A DNA stretch of 64,000 nucleotides from positions 123,415 to 187,414 of the forward strand of contig JAZKDT010000022.1 in the NCBI GenBank assembly GCA_040387475.1, read 5' to 3'. Shown piece by piece: positions 1-7,729 of this stretch. Positions within the stretch are counted from its first letter, which is position 1. Every line of letters starts with the position of its first letter. The stretch is from UBA4416 sp040387475. GTDB taxonomy: Bacteria; Bacteroidota; Bacteroidia; B-17B0; Aurantibacillaceae. A program made the translations under genes and the position numbers. The notes under the pieces are model-generated. The model had not been told where the DNA came from and ran no database searches. It saw only the letters and a program-made list of their open reading frames with translations.

Positions 1-299
1 TCGTCAGCACCTAACCGTAATCCTTTAATCCTATCTTCCTTTAGTGTTTTAGCTGAAAGAAAAATGATCGGAATTTCCGAATTTACTTTTCTGATTTCTT
101 TAGCAAGCTCAAAGCCATCCGTTTTTGGTAACATAATGTCAAACACGCACACATCAAATAATTCACTTTTAAAGGCCTCCAGGCATAATTTGCCATCTGC
201 TACGTGTAACACTTCATAATTATTCTGTTCCAGATTATCTTTGGTGAGATAGGCCAGAGTCTGATCATCTTCTGCATATAAAATTTTATATTTTGTCAT
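1..299 (-). CDS. Response regulator receiver domain protein, partial (runs off the left edge)
   Basis: This is the N-terminal 99 codons of a two-component response regulator, starting at an ATG at 299-297 and cut by the window edge. The translation begins MTKYKILYAEDDQ, giving the acidic pair that binds magnesium. The phospho-acceptor is Asp54 in FDIMLPKTDGFE, and the switch Lys lies in LSAKT. The receiver fold and the PKTDGFELAKEIR segment resemble OmpR-type regulators, but the output domain lies outside the window, so the class is inferred. The start overlaps the last 14 bases of the kinase gene upstream, which indicates translational coupling and a cognate pair. Confidence 0.9.
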   Translation of the reverse strand, partial: MTKYKILYAEDDQTLAYLTKDNLEQNNYEVLHVADGKLCLEAFKSELFDVCVFDIMLPKTDGFELAKEIRKVNSEIPIIFLSAKTLKEDRIKGLRLGAD

Positions 300-1557
300 G
301 ATGAGGAATTAAAATGGTGAAGGTCATTCCTTTTGTTGAGTTGTTTGCTGCCTGCACTTTCCATTTATGGAGGTCGGCTATTTTTTTGATATAATATAAT
401 CCTAAGCCCAGTCCGTTAACCTGGCTATCTTTAGAATTAGGGCTTCGGTAAAATTTGTCAAATATCAAAGCAAGTTCTTTGGTTGAAATGCCAATGCCGT
501 TATCTGTAAACTCCAGTTTTTTAAAACCTTGCTCCTGTAGTAATTTAATTTTAATGACAGGCTTTTCATTACAATATTTAATCGAATTGTCTAGCAAATT
601 ATACACCAGGTTAATAAAATGAAATTCATCGGCAACTATCAAATAATCTTTTGTTTGATTTTCAATAGAGATGTCGGAGTTCTCGTATTTCAATTGAATA
701 TTTTCGATCACGTTATTGATGATCGGTATCACTGCTAATTCCGATTTATTTAATTCTTCGGGGGAATTATCTTGCCTGGCGATATTCAATATTTTTTCGA
801 TATGAAGATTTAGTTTATTGCTTTGATCGATAATAATCTGCGTGTACTTTCCAAGCTTTTCGTCTTCATTAATTTTCTCCTGCTTTAATAAATAATTAGA
901 GGCTATTAAAATGGACGAGAGCGGTGTTTTAAATTCATGCGTCATATTATTGATAAAATCGCGCTGCAATTCCGAATATTTTTTTTGCTGAATGATCGTG
1001 AATATTGAATAGACATACACAAATAAAATAATCACCAAGGCGAAGGATAAGATGAACCAAAATCGCAGGGAACTAAATAAATAACCGGTTTCATTAGGGA
1101 AACGTATCGCAAAATAATATACCAGGTTTTTATTTTTAGGGAAGTTAAATGTGGGCTTGGATTTAGAATTGTCTGATAAAGAAATATAATTACCATATAC
1201 CATCACATCGCTTTGACAGTTATACATCGCGTATTCAAAATCGGTGCTAACACCGGCCTTCTTAAATTCCGATTTTAAATAATGCTCTAAAATAATGGGA
1301 TCAAAATCGTTGGCAATATTCACATAGTAGTAATCATTTGAGATCTTCTCTACCGGATTTTCGGAAGGCAGATCGTTATTGGTGCTTTCATACAATTTCT
1401 TAACCACTTCCAGTAAAGCCACATGTACTTTTTGCGAGAATTTTTTTTCTTCCAAATTGAACGCTTGTTTCGTCCAGATCAACTGCGCCACCAAAATCCC
1501 AACAATGGCGATTAGTCCCAGGATGATGATGAAATTTATTTTTTTTGCCTTTAACAT
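286..1557 (-). CDS. Membrane sensor histidine kinase (HisKA-HATPase)
   Basis: This inner-membrane kinase should phosphorylate the overlapping response regulator. I use the ATG at 1557 (MLKAKKINF) rather than an ATG 48 bases upstream, because it places a short basic stretch just before the first membrane helix (about residues 8-28). A periplasmic sensor region of roughly 135 residues follows, then a second helix around residues 165-189. The H-box is MTHEFKTPLSS, the N-box LVYNLLDNSIKYC, and the G-boxes DNGIGIS and GLGLGLYYIKK. I see no HAMP or PAS motif between the second helix and the H-box. The ligand is unknown. The two genes form an operon read to the left. Confidence 0.9.
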   Translation of the reverse strand: MLKAKKINFIIILGLIAIVGILVAQLIWTKQAFNLEEKKFSQKVHVALLEVVKKLYESTNNDLPSENPVEKISNDYYYVNIANDFDPIILEHYLKSEFKKAGVSTDFEYAMYNCQSDVMVYGNYISLSDNSKSKPTFNFPKNKNLVYYFAIRFPNETGYLFSSLRFWFILSFALVIILFVYVYSIFTIIQQKKYSELQRDFINNMTHEFKTPLSSILIASNYLLKQEKINEDEKLGKYTQIIIDQSNKLNLHIEKILNIARQDNSPEELNKSELAVIPIINNVIENIQLKYENSDISIENQTKDYLIVADEFHFINLVYNLLDNSIKYCNEKPVIKIKLLQEQGFKKLEFTDNGIGISTKELALIFDKFYRSPNSKDSQVNGLGLGLYYIKKIADLHKWKVQAANNSTKGMTFTILIPHHDKI

Positions 1558-1657
1558 GCTATTCAAAAATAGCCAAATTTGACTGGTTTTACCGCCCGTT
1601 AACATATCATTAACAAACGTTAGGATTTGGTTAACAGGGACTCAGAGGCATTCATTC

Positions 1658-1665
1658 TAATTTTG
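1658..1665 (+). promoter_or_regulatory. Candidate -7 box (TAATTTTG) upstream of the DUF1573 gene
   Basis: The octamer matches the Bacteroidota -7 consensus TAnnTTTG. It lies about 78 bases before the ATG at 1743, which implies a leader of about 70 nt. No good -33 TTG is seen at the expected spacing, so this is tentative. Confidence 0.35.
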
Positions 1666-1742
1666 TCTTGTTCAAATTTGACAAACTATCTATTTATTCT
1701 TCTCTGAAATAGTTCAGAAAAAACCTTTAAAAAACAATCACT

Positions 1743-2147
1743 ATGAAAACAATTACGATCGCATTAATGGCATTCACGTTCAACCTAGTGTCGTTTAGCC
1801 AACGAATGGAAACTCCTGGAAACCTGGTAAGCTTTACAAGTCCTACGCTGATTAAATGGAAAAGCGAAACCATTGATGTAGGTGAAATTCCACAGGGAAT
1901 TCCAAAACCTATTGAATTTGAATTTAAGAACACGAGTAAAGAGCCTGTTGTAGTGGTAAGCGCTCAGGGCTCCTGCGGCTGCACCAACACCGATTTCCCT
2001 AAAACACCTGTTTTGCCGGGAGCTACTACGAAAATCACGGCCACTTTTAACGCTGCTAATAAAGGTAATTTCTCGAAAACAGTAACAGTGAAAATTGCCA
2101 ATGAAGAAGCGCCGGTTATCTTAACCTTTAAAGGTGTTGTGATTTAG
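1743..2147 (+). CDS. Exported DUF1573 domain protein
   Basis: A 134-residue protein with an N-terminal signal peptide (hydrophobic residues 4-17, cleavage probably after SFSQ). The rest is a single Ig-like DUF1573 domain with the family's GSCGCTNTDFPKTP cysteine motif (two Cys at about residues 78-80) and a C-terminal strand ending in LTFKGVV. DUF1573 proteins are common in Bacteroidota and sit in the periplasm or on the surface; no biochemical role is established. The gene stands alone between a leftward kinase operon and a leftward secreted protein and ends in a strong bidirectional terminator. A second DUF1573 gene occurs at 34874-35281. Confidence 0.85.
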   Translation: MKTITIALMAFTFNLVSFSQRMETPGNLVSFTSPTLIKWKSETIDVGEIPQGIPKPIEFEFKNTSKEPVVVVSAQGSCGCTNTDFPKTPVLPGATTKITATFNAANKGNFSKTVTVKIANEEAPVILTFKGVVI

Positions 2148-2164
2148 TATTTTTAAATTATCTA

Positions 2165-2198
2165 AAAAAGCCTCTCCGCATTCTCAGAGAGGCTTTTT
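2165..2198. terminator. Bidirectional rho-independent terminator
   Basis: A perfect 12-bp stem (2165-2176 with 2187-2198) and a 10-nt loop. The stem has AAAAA on one side and TTTTT on the other, so it works on both strands. It separates the convergent DUF1573 gene and the T9SS cargo gene. Confidence 0.85.
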
Positions 2199-2204
2199 AT
2201 TGAA

Positions 2205-3851
2205 TTAATCAATTAACATATACTTTGATGTTCTCAGTCCATCAACATGAAGCGAATAGAAATAAATGCCGGCACTTAAATTCAAATTAAATGGCTCTGA
2301 ATAATTTCCTTTGTTTTGCTTTCCAAGATTTTTTTTCAGGATCACACTACCTCTACTGTCATACACTTCTATGAAAACATCGTTTGCCGGCTTAGCAAGA
2401 GAATAAGCAATGTTAGTTGCACCATCACTAGGATTAGGGTAGTTTTGAAACAAGAAATGATTCTCTGTATGTTCTATTACCCCAACAGTTGAAAGAGGTG
2501 CATGATCTAAAATAGTTTCACACAAAATCGAATCTTTTATACTTACAGCGGTTAGGGTTGGATTATACACACTTGCTGATCCACAGGTAAACGTAACAAT
2601 ACCACTTGATGGCGTGTAATTCAAATTTTTAAAATTTAGTGAATAAGAAAGTCCTTCGCAATCGTTGTCTCCGTTATTATCCAGTTTCAATAATTCTGTT
2701 GAGAAGGTAGACTGACCGCTGGCGATAGTTCCAGCCATAATATTTAAGGCAAAGCCACCATCGGTAGCCGGCACAAAATTACATGGCAAATAATTGAACG
2801 TATGAAATTTGCTCCTGTACTGACTGTTCCATAAGATATTCCCGTTAAGATCGATCTCGCCCATGTGTGTTGCAGGAATAGGGTTTGATACATAGGCCGA
2901 AAAAATAAACTTGTTATTTGAAGGTGCTTTTACTTGCCACATGTATGAATCGAAATTTGGTCCAGGGTTAGGATCAATTCCTTTTTGCCAAATCACATTC
3001 CCGTTTACATCAAATCTTACAAATGATAAATTAGCATTATAAATAAGGGAAGAATCTGCATTCGAACCTGAAAATATATAAGATCCGTCGCTCACTTTTG
3101 TAACATCAAAAAATCTTCCGCTATATGTAAATAAATTTCTATCCCAGATTATGTTTCCATTGAGGTCTATTTTTACCGCAAGTGCTTTATTACCTGAACT
3201 TCCAGCCAATACATATCCTTGTCCGGGTAATTCTATACAAGAATAAAAGGCCGCTATGGAATCCGTACCTCTCCTCATTTTTTTACCCCACATATAATTG
3301 CCATTAGCGTCTATCTTAAAGCAATACGGAAACTCAACGTTTGTGGCATTTTTTGTTGAACCACATATAAAATAGCCATTATCGGTGGTAGGAATTACTT
3401 TAAAAACATAACCCTTGCCTCCTTCTCCCAAATATTTTTTAGACCAAAGTGTATTTCCAATGCTATCCATACACAATAATACTATTTCCTGTCCATGACT
3501 GACATTATACTCAGACGTGGCCAATACCAGATTACCCTGCGCACTTTGTGCGATGGTGTTAACAGAAACAAGGTATGTAGTATCGCCTTTTAAAAGTCGT
3601 TTGGTCCACATGGGGCGTCCTTCTCTGTTTGTTTTGACGAGTTCCGTATATATTTTTCTAACTCCTCCCGTTGTATCTGTTGCACCTCTGCACAAAATAT
3701 ATCCTTTGTCGTAAGTTTGTTGAATGGAGTGATAATCCCTGCAATTGAGATCAGGTTTAAATAAAAACTGATCATTGAAAATATTCATTTGAGATAACCC
3801 CACATTTGAAGCTAACCAAGTAAAAGCAAAAAGTAGTTTTATGTATTTCAT
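2205..3851 (-). CDS. Secreted protein with type IX secretion C-terminal sorting domain
   Basis: A 548-residue protein with a Sec signal peptide (KLLFAFTWLASNVGLSQ). The middle has repeated units of the form 'D-x-N-G-N-x-x-W' (for example DANGNYMW, DLNGNIIW, DVNGNVIW), typical of beta-propeller-like T9SS cargo. The last about 80 residues, starting LFQNYPNPSDGATNI and ending with SAGIYFYSLHVDG and a short basic tail, match a type A T9SS sorting domain (TIGR04183). It is therefore expected to be exported and anchored or released at the cell surface. No enzymatic motif is visible. A similar but longer cargo protein lies at 45447-47774. Confidence 0.88.
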   Translation of the reverse strand: MKYIKLLFAFTWLASNVGLSQMNIFNDQFLFKPDLNCRDYHSIQQTYDKGYILCRGATDTTGGVRKIYTELVKTNREGRPMWTKRLLKGDTTYLVSVNTIAQSAQGNLVLATSEYNVSHGQEIVLLCMDSIGNTLWSKKYLGEGGKGYVFKVIPTTDNGYFICGSTKNATNVEFPYCFKIDANGNYMWGKKMRRGTDSIAAFYSCIELPGQGYVLAGSSGNKALAVKIDLNGNIIWDRNLFTYSGRFFDVTKVSDGSYIFSGSNADSSLIYNANLSFVRFDVNGNVIWQKGIDPNPGPNFDSYMWQVKAPSNNKFIFSAYVSNPIPATHMGEIDLNGNILWNSQYRSKFHTFNYLPCNFVPATDGGFALNIMAGTIASGQSTFSTELLKLDNNGDNDCEGLSYSLNFKNLNYTPSSGIVTFTCGSASVYNPTLTAVSIKDSILCETILDHAPLSTVGVIEHTENHFLFQNYPNPSDGATNIAYSLAKPANDVFIEVYDSRGSVILKKNLGKQNKGNYSEPFNLNLSAGIYFYSLHVDGLRTSKYMLID

Positions 3852-4001
3852 AGAAGTGTATTAAAATGATATGGCTAAGATATAAGAACCAATCAATTAA
3901 TAAGAATATTCCTTGTAAATGACAGGTTTTGGTTATTAACCGTAAGTATTTTGCCAATAACTGATTTAATATTACGGAGAGTTATTTATTGTAAAGTAAC
4001 T

Positions 4002-4544
4002 TTATTTTTTTAAAGACATTTTATAACCGATCTTTGTCCGCGGTTTCGGATTCTCCTTCTTTTCCAGCAATTCATCGAGGTACCGGAAAACAATTTCCAT
4101 GTTCTTGTCCTGGTTATCCAGCTTCTTTTTGATCTTTTCGATATCCAATCTCAACTCGGTGTTATCGGCAAGCATTTGCCTGACGCGGGTAAAAATGCGC
4201 ATGATCTGGATATTAACAGCTATAGCTCTATCGCTGTTTAGGATGCCGGAAAGCATGGCTACACCTTGCTCACTAAACACCAAAGGCAATTTTCTTTTAC
4301 CTCCCCAACTTGAAGTCACAAATTGTGACTTCAAGTTTTCGAACTCTGATTGGGTTAATTGGAACATAAAATCATCAGGGAAACGCTTTAAATTACGCTT
4401 TACCTGCTGATTCAATACCTTGGTTTCAACCTGGTAAAGTCCTGCTAAATCCACATCCAGCATTACTTTTTGATTGCGGATGACATAGATCTTATTCATC
4501 ACTACCTCATCAGGAACTACAACTAAACTCTCTTTCTTTGTCAT
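4002..4544 (-). CDS. ORF6N domain protein, copy 1
   Basis: A 180-residue protein with an N-terminal ORF6N domain, a DNA-binding-associated domain of phage and bacterial accessory genes. The domain runs from IYVIRNQKVMLDVDLAGLY through NLKRFPDDFMFQLT to LVFSEQGVAMLSGILNSDRA. A coiled-coil tail (about residues 120-160) and a lysine-rich end follow. It is a close paralogue of 7083-7583: about 95 bases around 4180-4272 look identical in the two genes, and the upstream 80 bases are also nearly the same. Codons 70-80 lie in a 31-bp inverted repeat. The N-terminal 15 residues (MTKKESLVVVPDEVV) are absent from the product of copy 2. The function is unknown; regulation of accessory genes or phage-like antirepression are possibilities. 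Confidence 0.85.
   Translation of the reverse strand: MTKKESLVVVPDEVVMNKIYVIRNQKVMLDVDLAGLYQVETKVLNQQVKRNLKRFPDDFMFQLTQSEFENLKSQFVTSSWGGKRKLPLVFSEQGVAMLSGILNSDRAIAVNIQIMRIFTRVRQMLADNTELRLDIEKIKKKLDNQDKNMEIVFRYLDELLEKKENPKPRTKIGYKMSLKK
4307..4337. repeat. 31-bp inverted repeat inside ORF6N copy 1
   Basis: Two perfect 15-bp arms (4307-4321 and 4323-4337) flank a single A. It lies within the codons for N-L-K-S-Q-F-V-T-S-S. The equivalent codons of the paralogue hold a different but equally perfect dyad. Confidence 0.95.
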
Positions 4545-4626
4545 AACATAAACTCTCTATAAAATATAAAGCAAAGAAAAGTAATTTTATAATGGGGCTT
4601 TGCTACGGATTGTAGTATTTTGGAAA

Positions 4627-5778
4627 TTACTTCAGCTGAAAATTAATAGGTAAATTAAAAAATACAGATACCGGTTTCCCATTTTGCGTCCCTGGCTTCC
4701 ATTTTGGCATGGTTTGAATAACTCTTATTGCCTCTTTATCACAGGTTGGGCACTTAGGAATTCCTTTGAGAACTTCTATTTCACTTATTACACCGTCAGC
4801 GTTTATTACAAATCTGAGGAAACACTTACCAGAGACACCTCTTTCTTTAGCTGCTTGCGGATAAACAATATTTTTTTGAATATGCTTCATCATTTCCATG
4901 GGGCCACCAGGAAATTCAGGCATTTTTTCTACTACGGTGAAGTGTTCGCTTCCATTACTAATTTCAGCGGGAATATCTTCTATTTCTAGAACGTCGCCAT
5001 AATATTTAACTTGTAATTTATGTATATACTTTACTGTTTTAGTCTTATACGTTGCAGGGTTCCAAATGGGCATATTTAAAAAGATTTTCCTCAATTCTTC
5101 TATCCCTTCATCTTTTCTATACGACATTTTATCTAATTCTAATATTTTACCATTTTCATCAGTGGCAAGTGAAACTAATGTATATGCACTAAAATCTTTC
5201 TCTTTAATGTTTTTAATGAATTGAGGTTGTGTTTTTATATAGTTAGTTAAGCTATCCATGCTGCCTTTATACATACTCTTTGTAACTTCCCTGCAATCCA
5301 TGTAAAATATGACATTATCTATTCTGGTTTTCGAAAGTATGCAGCTTCCTGTTGTATCATGTTTATTATATACAAAGTCAGTATTGTATTTATAGGATGT
5401 TACAAATTCAACATATTCAAAATCAGTTTTTGAAACTACATCTCCATTGTTTTTTTTGTATAGAGTATCCTTTTTAGCGCATTGTTTCCAGTACAATTTA
5501 TGTGATTCCATATCTCCCATATCTGCTGCCGAATTCAGATCCAAACAATAGCCTTTAAAATCGTTTAACTGGCGGCGACAAACAGCCCTGTTGTAATAAC
5601 TATCAGGATGTGGGGCTAAATTTAAAGACAGCGTGAATAAAGAATCAGCTGTTCTATAATCTTTACGAGCAACTGCTGCATTTCCTCTGTCATAAAGAAT
5701 AATTGACGGATCGCGTTGCTGAGCGAAAAAAGTATGGGCAAGAAACAGACAACAAGTAATTAAAAGCATTTTATTCAT
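4627..5778 (-). CDS. Exported TPR-like protein with TonB C-terminal domain
   Basis: I start at the ATG at 5778 (MNKMLLITC), which opens directly into a signal peptide ending HTFFAQQ; an upstream in-frame ATG would add 11 residues of no evident use. Residues about 25-95 look like tetratricopeptide units (DRGNAAVARKDYRTADSLF, YYNRAVCRRQLNDFKGYCLDL). The C-terminal about 95 residues form a TonB C-terminal domain: FPGGPMEMMKHIQKNIVYP, then GVSGKCFLRFVINADGVISEIEVLKG, and a closing PKWKPGTQNGKPVSVFFNLPI. There is no N-terminal membrane anchor or Pro-rich linker, so this is not a classical TonB energy transducer. Such secreted TonB-C proteins are frequent in Bacteroidota and their role is unclear. 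Confidence 0.8.
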   Translation of the reverse strand: MNKMLLITCCLFLAHTFFAQQRDPSIILYDRGNAAVARKDYRTADSLFTLSLNLAPHPDSYYNRAVCRRQLNDFKGYCLDLNSAADMGDMESHKLYWKQCAKKDTLYKKNNGDVVSKTDFEYVEFVTSYKYNTDFVYNKHDTTGSCILSKTRIDNVIFYMDCREVTKSMYKGSMDSLTNYIKTQPQFIKNIKEKDFSAYTLVSLATDENGKILELDKMSYRKDEGIEELRKIFLNMPIWNPATYKTKTVKYIHKLQVKYYGDVLEIEDIPAEISNGSEHFTVVEKMPEFPGGPMEMMKHIQKNIVYPQAAKERGVSGKCFLRFVINADGVISEIEVLKGIPKCPTCDKEAIRVIQTMPKWKPGTQNGKPVSVFFNLPINFQLK

Positions 5779-5924
5779 ATTTAAATATAAAAACTTTTGT
5801 TCATTTAACAAGCCTCATCAGGTTCATAAAGCCTCTGCATTTCTTTCAATTTTACGGGTGATAGCGTTAATGGAACGAGCTTTTTTTGTTAAACACGGAA
5901 TTGCAAGAGTGCCAGAGCGCGGAC

Positions 5925-7049
5925 TCATCTATCCTTTAAAAATGGTTTAAGCTTTCCTAAATACACCTGATTCCTTTTAACATTCGCCATGTTATTTAAT
6001 AAACCGGTGTGCAGGTAATTGTAGATCTCGCTGGACGCGTGCGGCATTTTGGCTAATATTATTTCTACTTCTTTGAACTTAGTCTCAGCTTTATCCAAAT
6101 ATTTCTTAGCATTTATCCAATCAGTTTTCAAAGGGTACTTCGACAATTTATTTTCCCCGAGTTGCAGATATTCATTGTAAGAATCAATGCCCTCTTCCAT
6201 ATTAAATGAGGCCTTATCCATATAATATGCTTCAAGATCTTGATTACTTAACGGAAGATTGGCTTGATCGTTAAAATACCTAATTGCATCAACTTTTTTA
6301 CGTTCTCTCATCGTTTTAGCCTGATAGCTTTTTAACGAATCTTCAAAATTATATATTGCCTTATTAACAAAGGAATATGTTCTGTGTTCAAACTCCGTTC
6401 TTTCACAAGGATATTTTAATAACTGCCACATGCGATCGTACGGAAAATGGTCTTTTAGAAAATCTTCAGGTGAAATACCGAAGAATGCGGGCATTGGATA
6501 TCTTACAAACTTGTGATTTAAGTCCAAATAGCCGTGTACCAATGAAGCATCAACCTGCATCCAAACAGAATCGACGTACAAAACGTTCCACACAAACGAC
6601 ATATTGGATATATTTCCATCAGGCCTCCTAACATAACCAGAAACTGTGAAACAAGGAATGTTTGACGCCTGACAAAATTCCGACATCAAATTAGCCGTTC
6701 CTTCACCCGCAGATTTCTTAGCCTGCAAAGCATTAAAAATTCTTTGAGAAATAACATTGGGGCTTCTTATGTCGTTGATAAGTGAAAATCCAATGCTTTC
6801 TCTATAATCTTCGTCAAACTCTATATTCAAAGCAAGCCAGGTGTAATAAGCACGTGCTCTGTCTTCTGCCGATTGAAAATGAGTGTTTACAAAAGAGGTA
6901 ATGGTATCAAGTAACGCGTCGGGGTTGGCTTTCGAAAAGACATATACTTTGTTATCGATTACATCGTAATGATCGTCTTTGGTAACCTGTGCGTTAAATT
7001 GAGCGCCGAAGACAATTATAAAAACAACAGAAATACAGAAACGAATCAT
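5925..7049 (-). CDS. Exported transglutaminase-like protein, catalytic residues replaced
   Basis: A 374-residue protein with a signal peptide (CISVVFIIVFGAQFNAQ). The region around residues 65-175 follows the transglutaminase-like fold seen in KY/cyk3-type proteins: RARAYYTWLALNIEFD, then KSAGEGTANLMSEFCQ, then MSFVWNVLYVDSVWMQVDASL. In active members these read K-G-V-C-x-G-Y-A and H-A-W-N. Here the Cys position is Gly and the His position is Phe, and only the Asp of VDAS remains. I infer a non-catalytic binding protein. The C-terminal half is helical, with no recognised domain. It lies between the TonB-C gene and ORF6N copy 2, all read leftward. Confidence 0.7.
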   Translation of the reverse strand: MIRFCISVVFIIVFGAQFNAQVTKDDHYDVIDNKVYVFSKANPDALLDTITSFVNTHFQSAEDRARAYYTWLALNIEFDEDYRESIGFSLINDIRSPNVISQRIFNALQAKKSAGEGTANLMSEFCQASNIPCFTVSGYVRRPDGNISNMSFVWNVLYVDSVWMQVDASLVHGYLDLNHKFVRYPMPAFFGISPEDFLKDHFPYDRMWQLLKYPCERTEFEHRTYSFVNKAIYNFEDSLKSYQAKTMRERKKVDAIRYFNDQANLPLSNQDLEAYYMDKASFNMEEGIDSYNEYLQLGENKLSKYPLKTDWINAKKYLDKAETKFKEVEIILAKMPHASSEIYNYLHTGLLNNMANVKRNQVYLGKLKPFLKDR

Positions 7050-7082
7050 ATACCCGGATTAAAATCTAAATATAAGTCTTTC

Positions 7083-7583
7083 CTATTTCTTTCCCGGCAT
7101 TTTATACCCGATCTTCGTCCGCGGTTTCGGATTCTCCTTTTTTTCCAGCAATTCATCTAAATACCTGAAAACAATTTCCATGTTCTTATCCTGGTTATCG
7201 AGCTTCTTTTTAATTTTTTCAATATCCAACCTCAACTCCGTGTTGTCAGTAAGCATTTGCCTGACGCGGGTAAAAATGCGCATGATCTGGATATTAACAG
7301 CTATAGCTCTATCGCTGTTTAGGATGCCGGAAAGCATGGCTACACCTTGCTCGGTGAATACAAACGGTGGTTTCCTGGTACCTCCTCTTCTGTTTGATAT
7401 CACAAATTGTGATATCAAACTTTCAAACTCAACTTGGGTTAATTGGAACATAAAATCTTCCGGAAAACGTTTCAGGTTTCGTTGTACCTGCTGGTTTAAG
7501 ACCCTTGTTTCAACCAGATACAACTCCGCCAAATCCCTATCCAGCATTACTTTTTGATTGCGGATGACATAAATTTTGTTCAT
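7083..7583 (-). CDS. ORF6N domain protein, copy 2 (leader frameshifted)
   Basis: A paralogue of the ORF6N gene at 4002-4544, with the same domain order (IYVIRNQKVMLDRDLAELY, NLKRFPEDFMFQLT, FVFTEQGVAMLSG, coiled-coil tail). I start at the ATG at 7583. Compared with copy 1, one base has been lost just upstream, so the original N-terminal segment is now a separate 14-codon reading frame (ATG at 7627) whose TGA overlaps this ATG as TGATG. Translation could therefore restart by coupling. The region of codons 55-64 is divergent from copy 1 while the flanking sequence is almost identical. The gene is probably expressed, since the domain itself is intact. Confidence 0.8.
   Translation of the reverse strand: MNKIYVIRNQKVMLDRDLAELYLVETRVLNQQVQRNLKRFPEDFMFQLTQVEFESLISQFVISNRRGGTRKPPFVFTEQGVAMLSGILNSDRAIAVNIQIMRIFTRVRQMLTDNTELRLDIEKIKKKLDNQDKNMEIVFRYLDELLEKKENPKPRTKIGYKMPGKK
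7392..7420. repeat. 29-bp inverted repeat inside ORF6N copy 2
   Basis: Two perfect 14-bp arms (7392-7405 and 7407-7420) flank a single A, at the same codons as the repeat in copy 1. Four base pairs differ from copy 1, all compensated. Confidence 0.95.
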
Positions 7584-7627
7584 CAAACCTCATCAGGAAC
7601 TACTACTAAACTGTCTTTCTTTGCCAT
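7583..7627 (-). other. Detached 14-codon leader of ORF6N copy 2
   Basis: Reads MAKKDSLVVVPDEV and stop, matching the first 14 residues of copy 1 (MTKKESLVVVPDEV). The stop overlaps the downstream ATG by one base (TGATG). It is best read as a remnant of a fused N-terminus; a functional coupled leader is possible. Confidence 0.7.
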
Positions 7628-7729
7628 AACGTTACCTCTCTATAAAACATAAAGCAAAGAAAAGTAATTTTAGAATGTGGTTTTGCTACGGATTGTAGCA
7701 TTTGAAATCTAACCAAATGACGGTAATAC

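Noticed and set aside
1564..1571. TATTTTTG box upstream of the sensor kinase
   Set aside because: It would put transcription at or after the ATG at 1557; a leaderless mRNA cannot be excluded but there is no -33 element.
4099..4410. Rightward ORF inside ORF6N copy 1 (and its twin in copy 2)
   Set aside because: Present in both copies only because the genes are duplicates; it has no signal or domain, and the ORF6N frame is the conserved one.
5782..5789. TATATTTA box upstream of the TonB-C protein
   Set aside because: It departs from the consensus at the last base and lies only four bases from the start codon.
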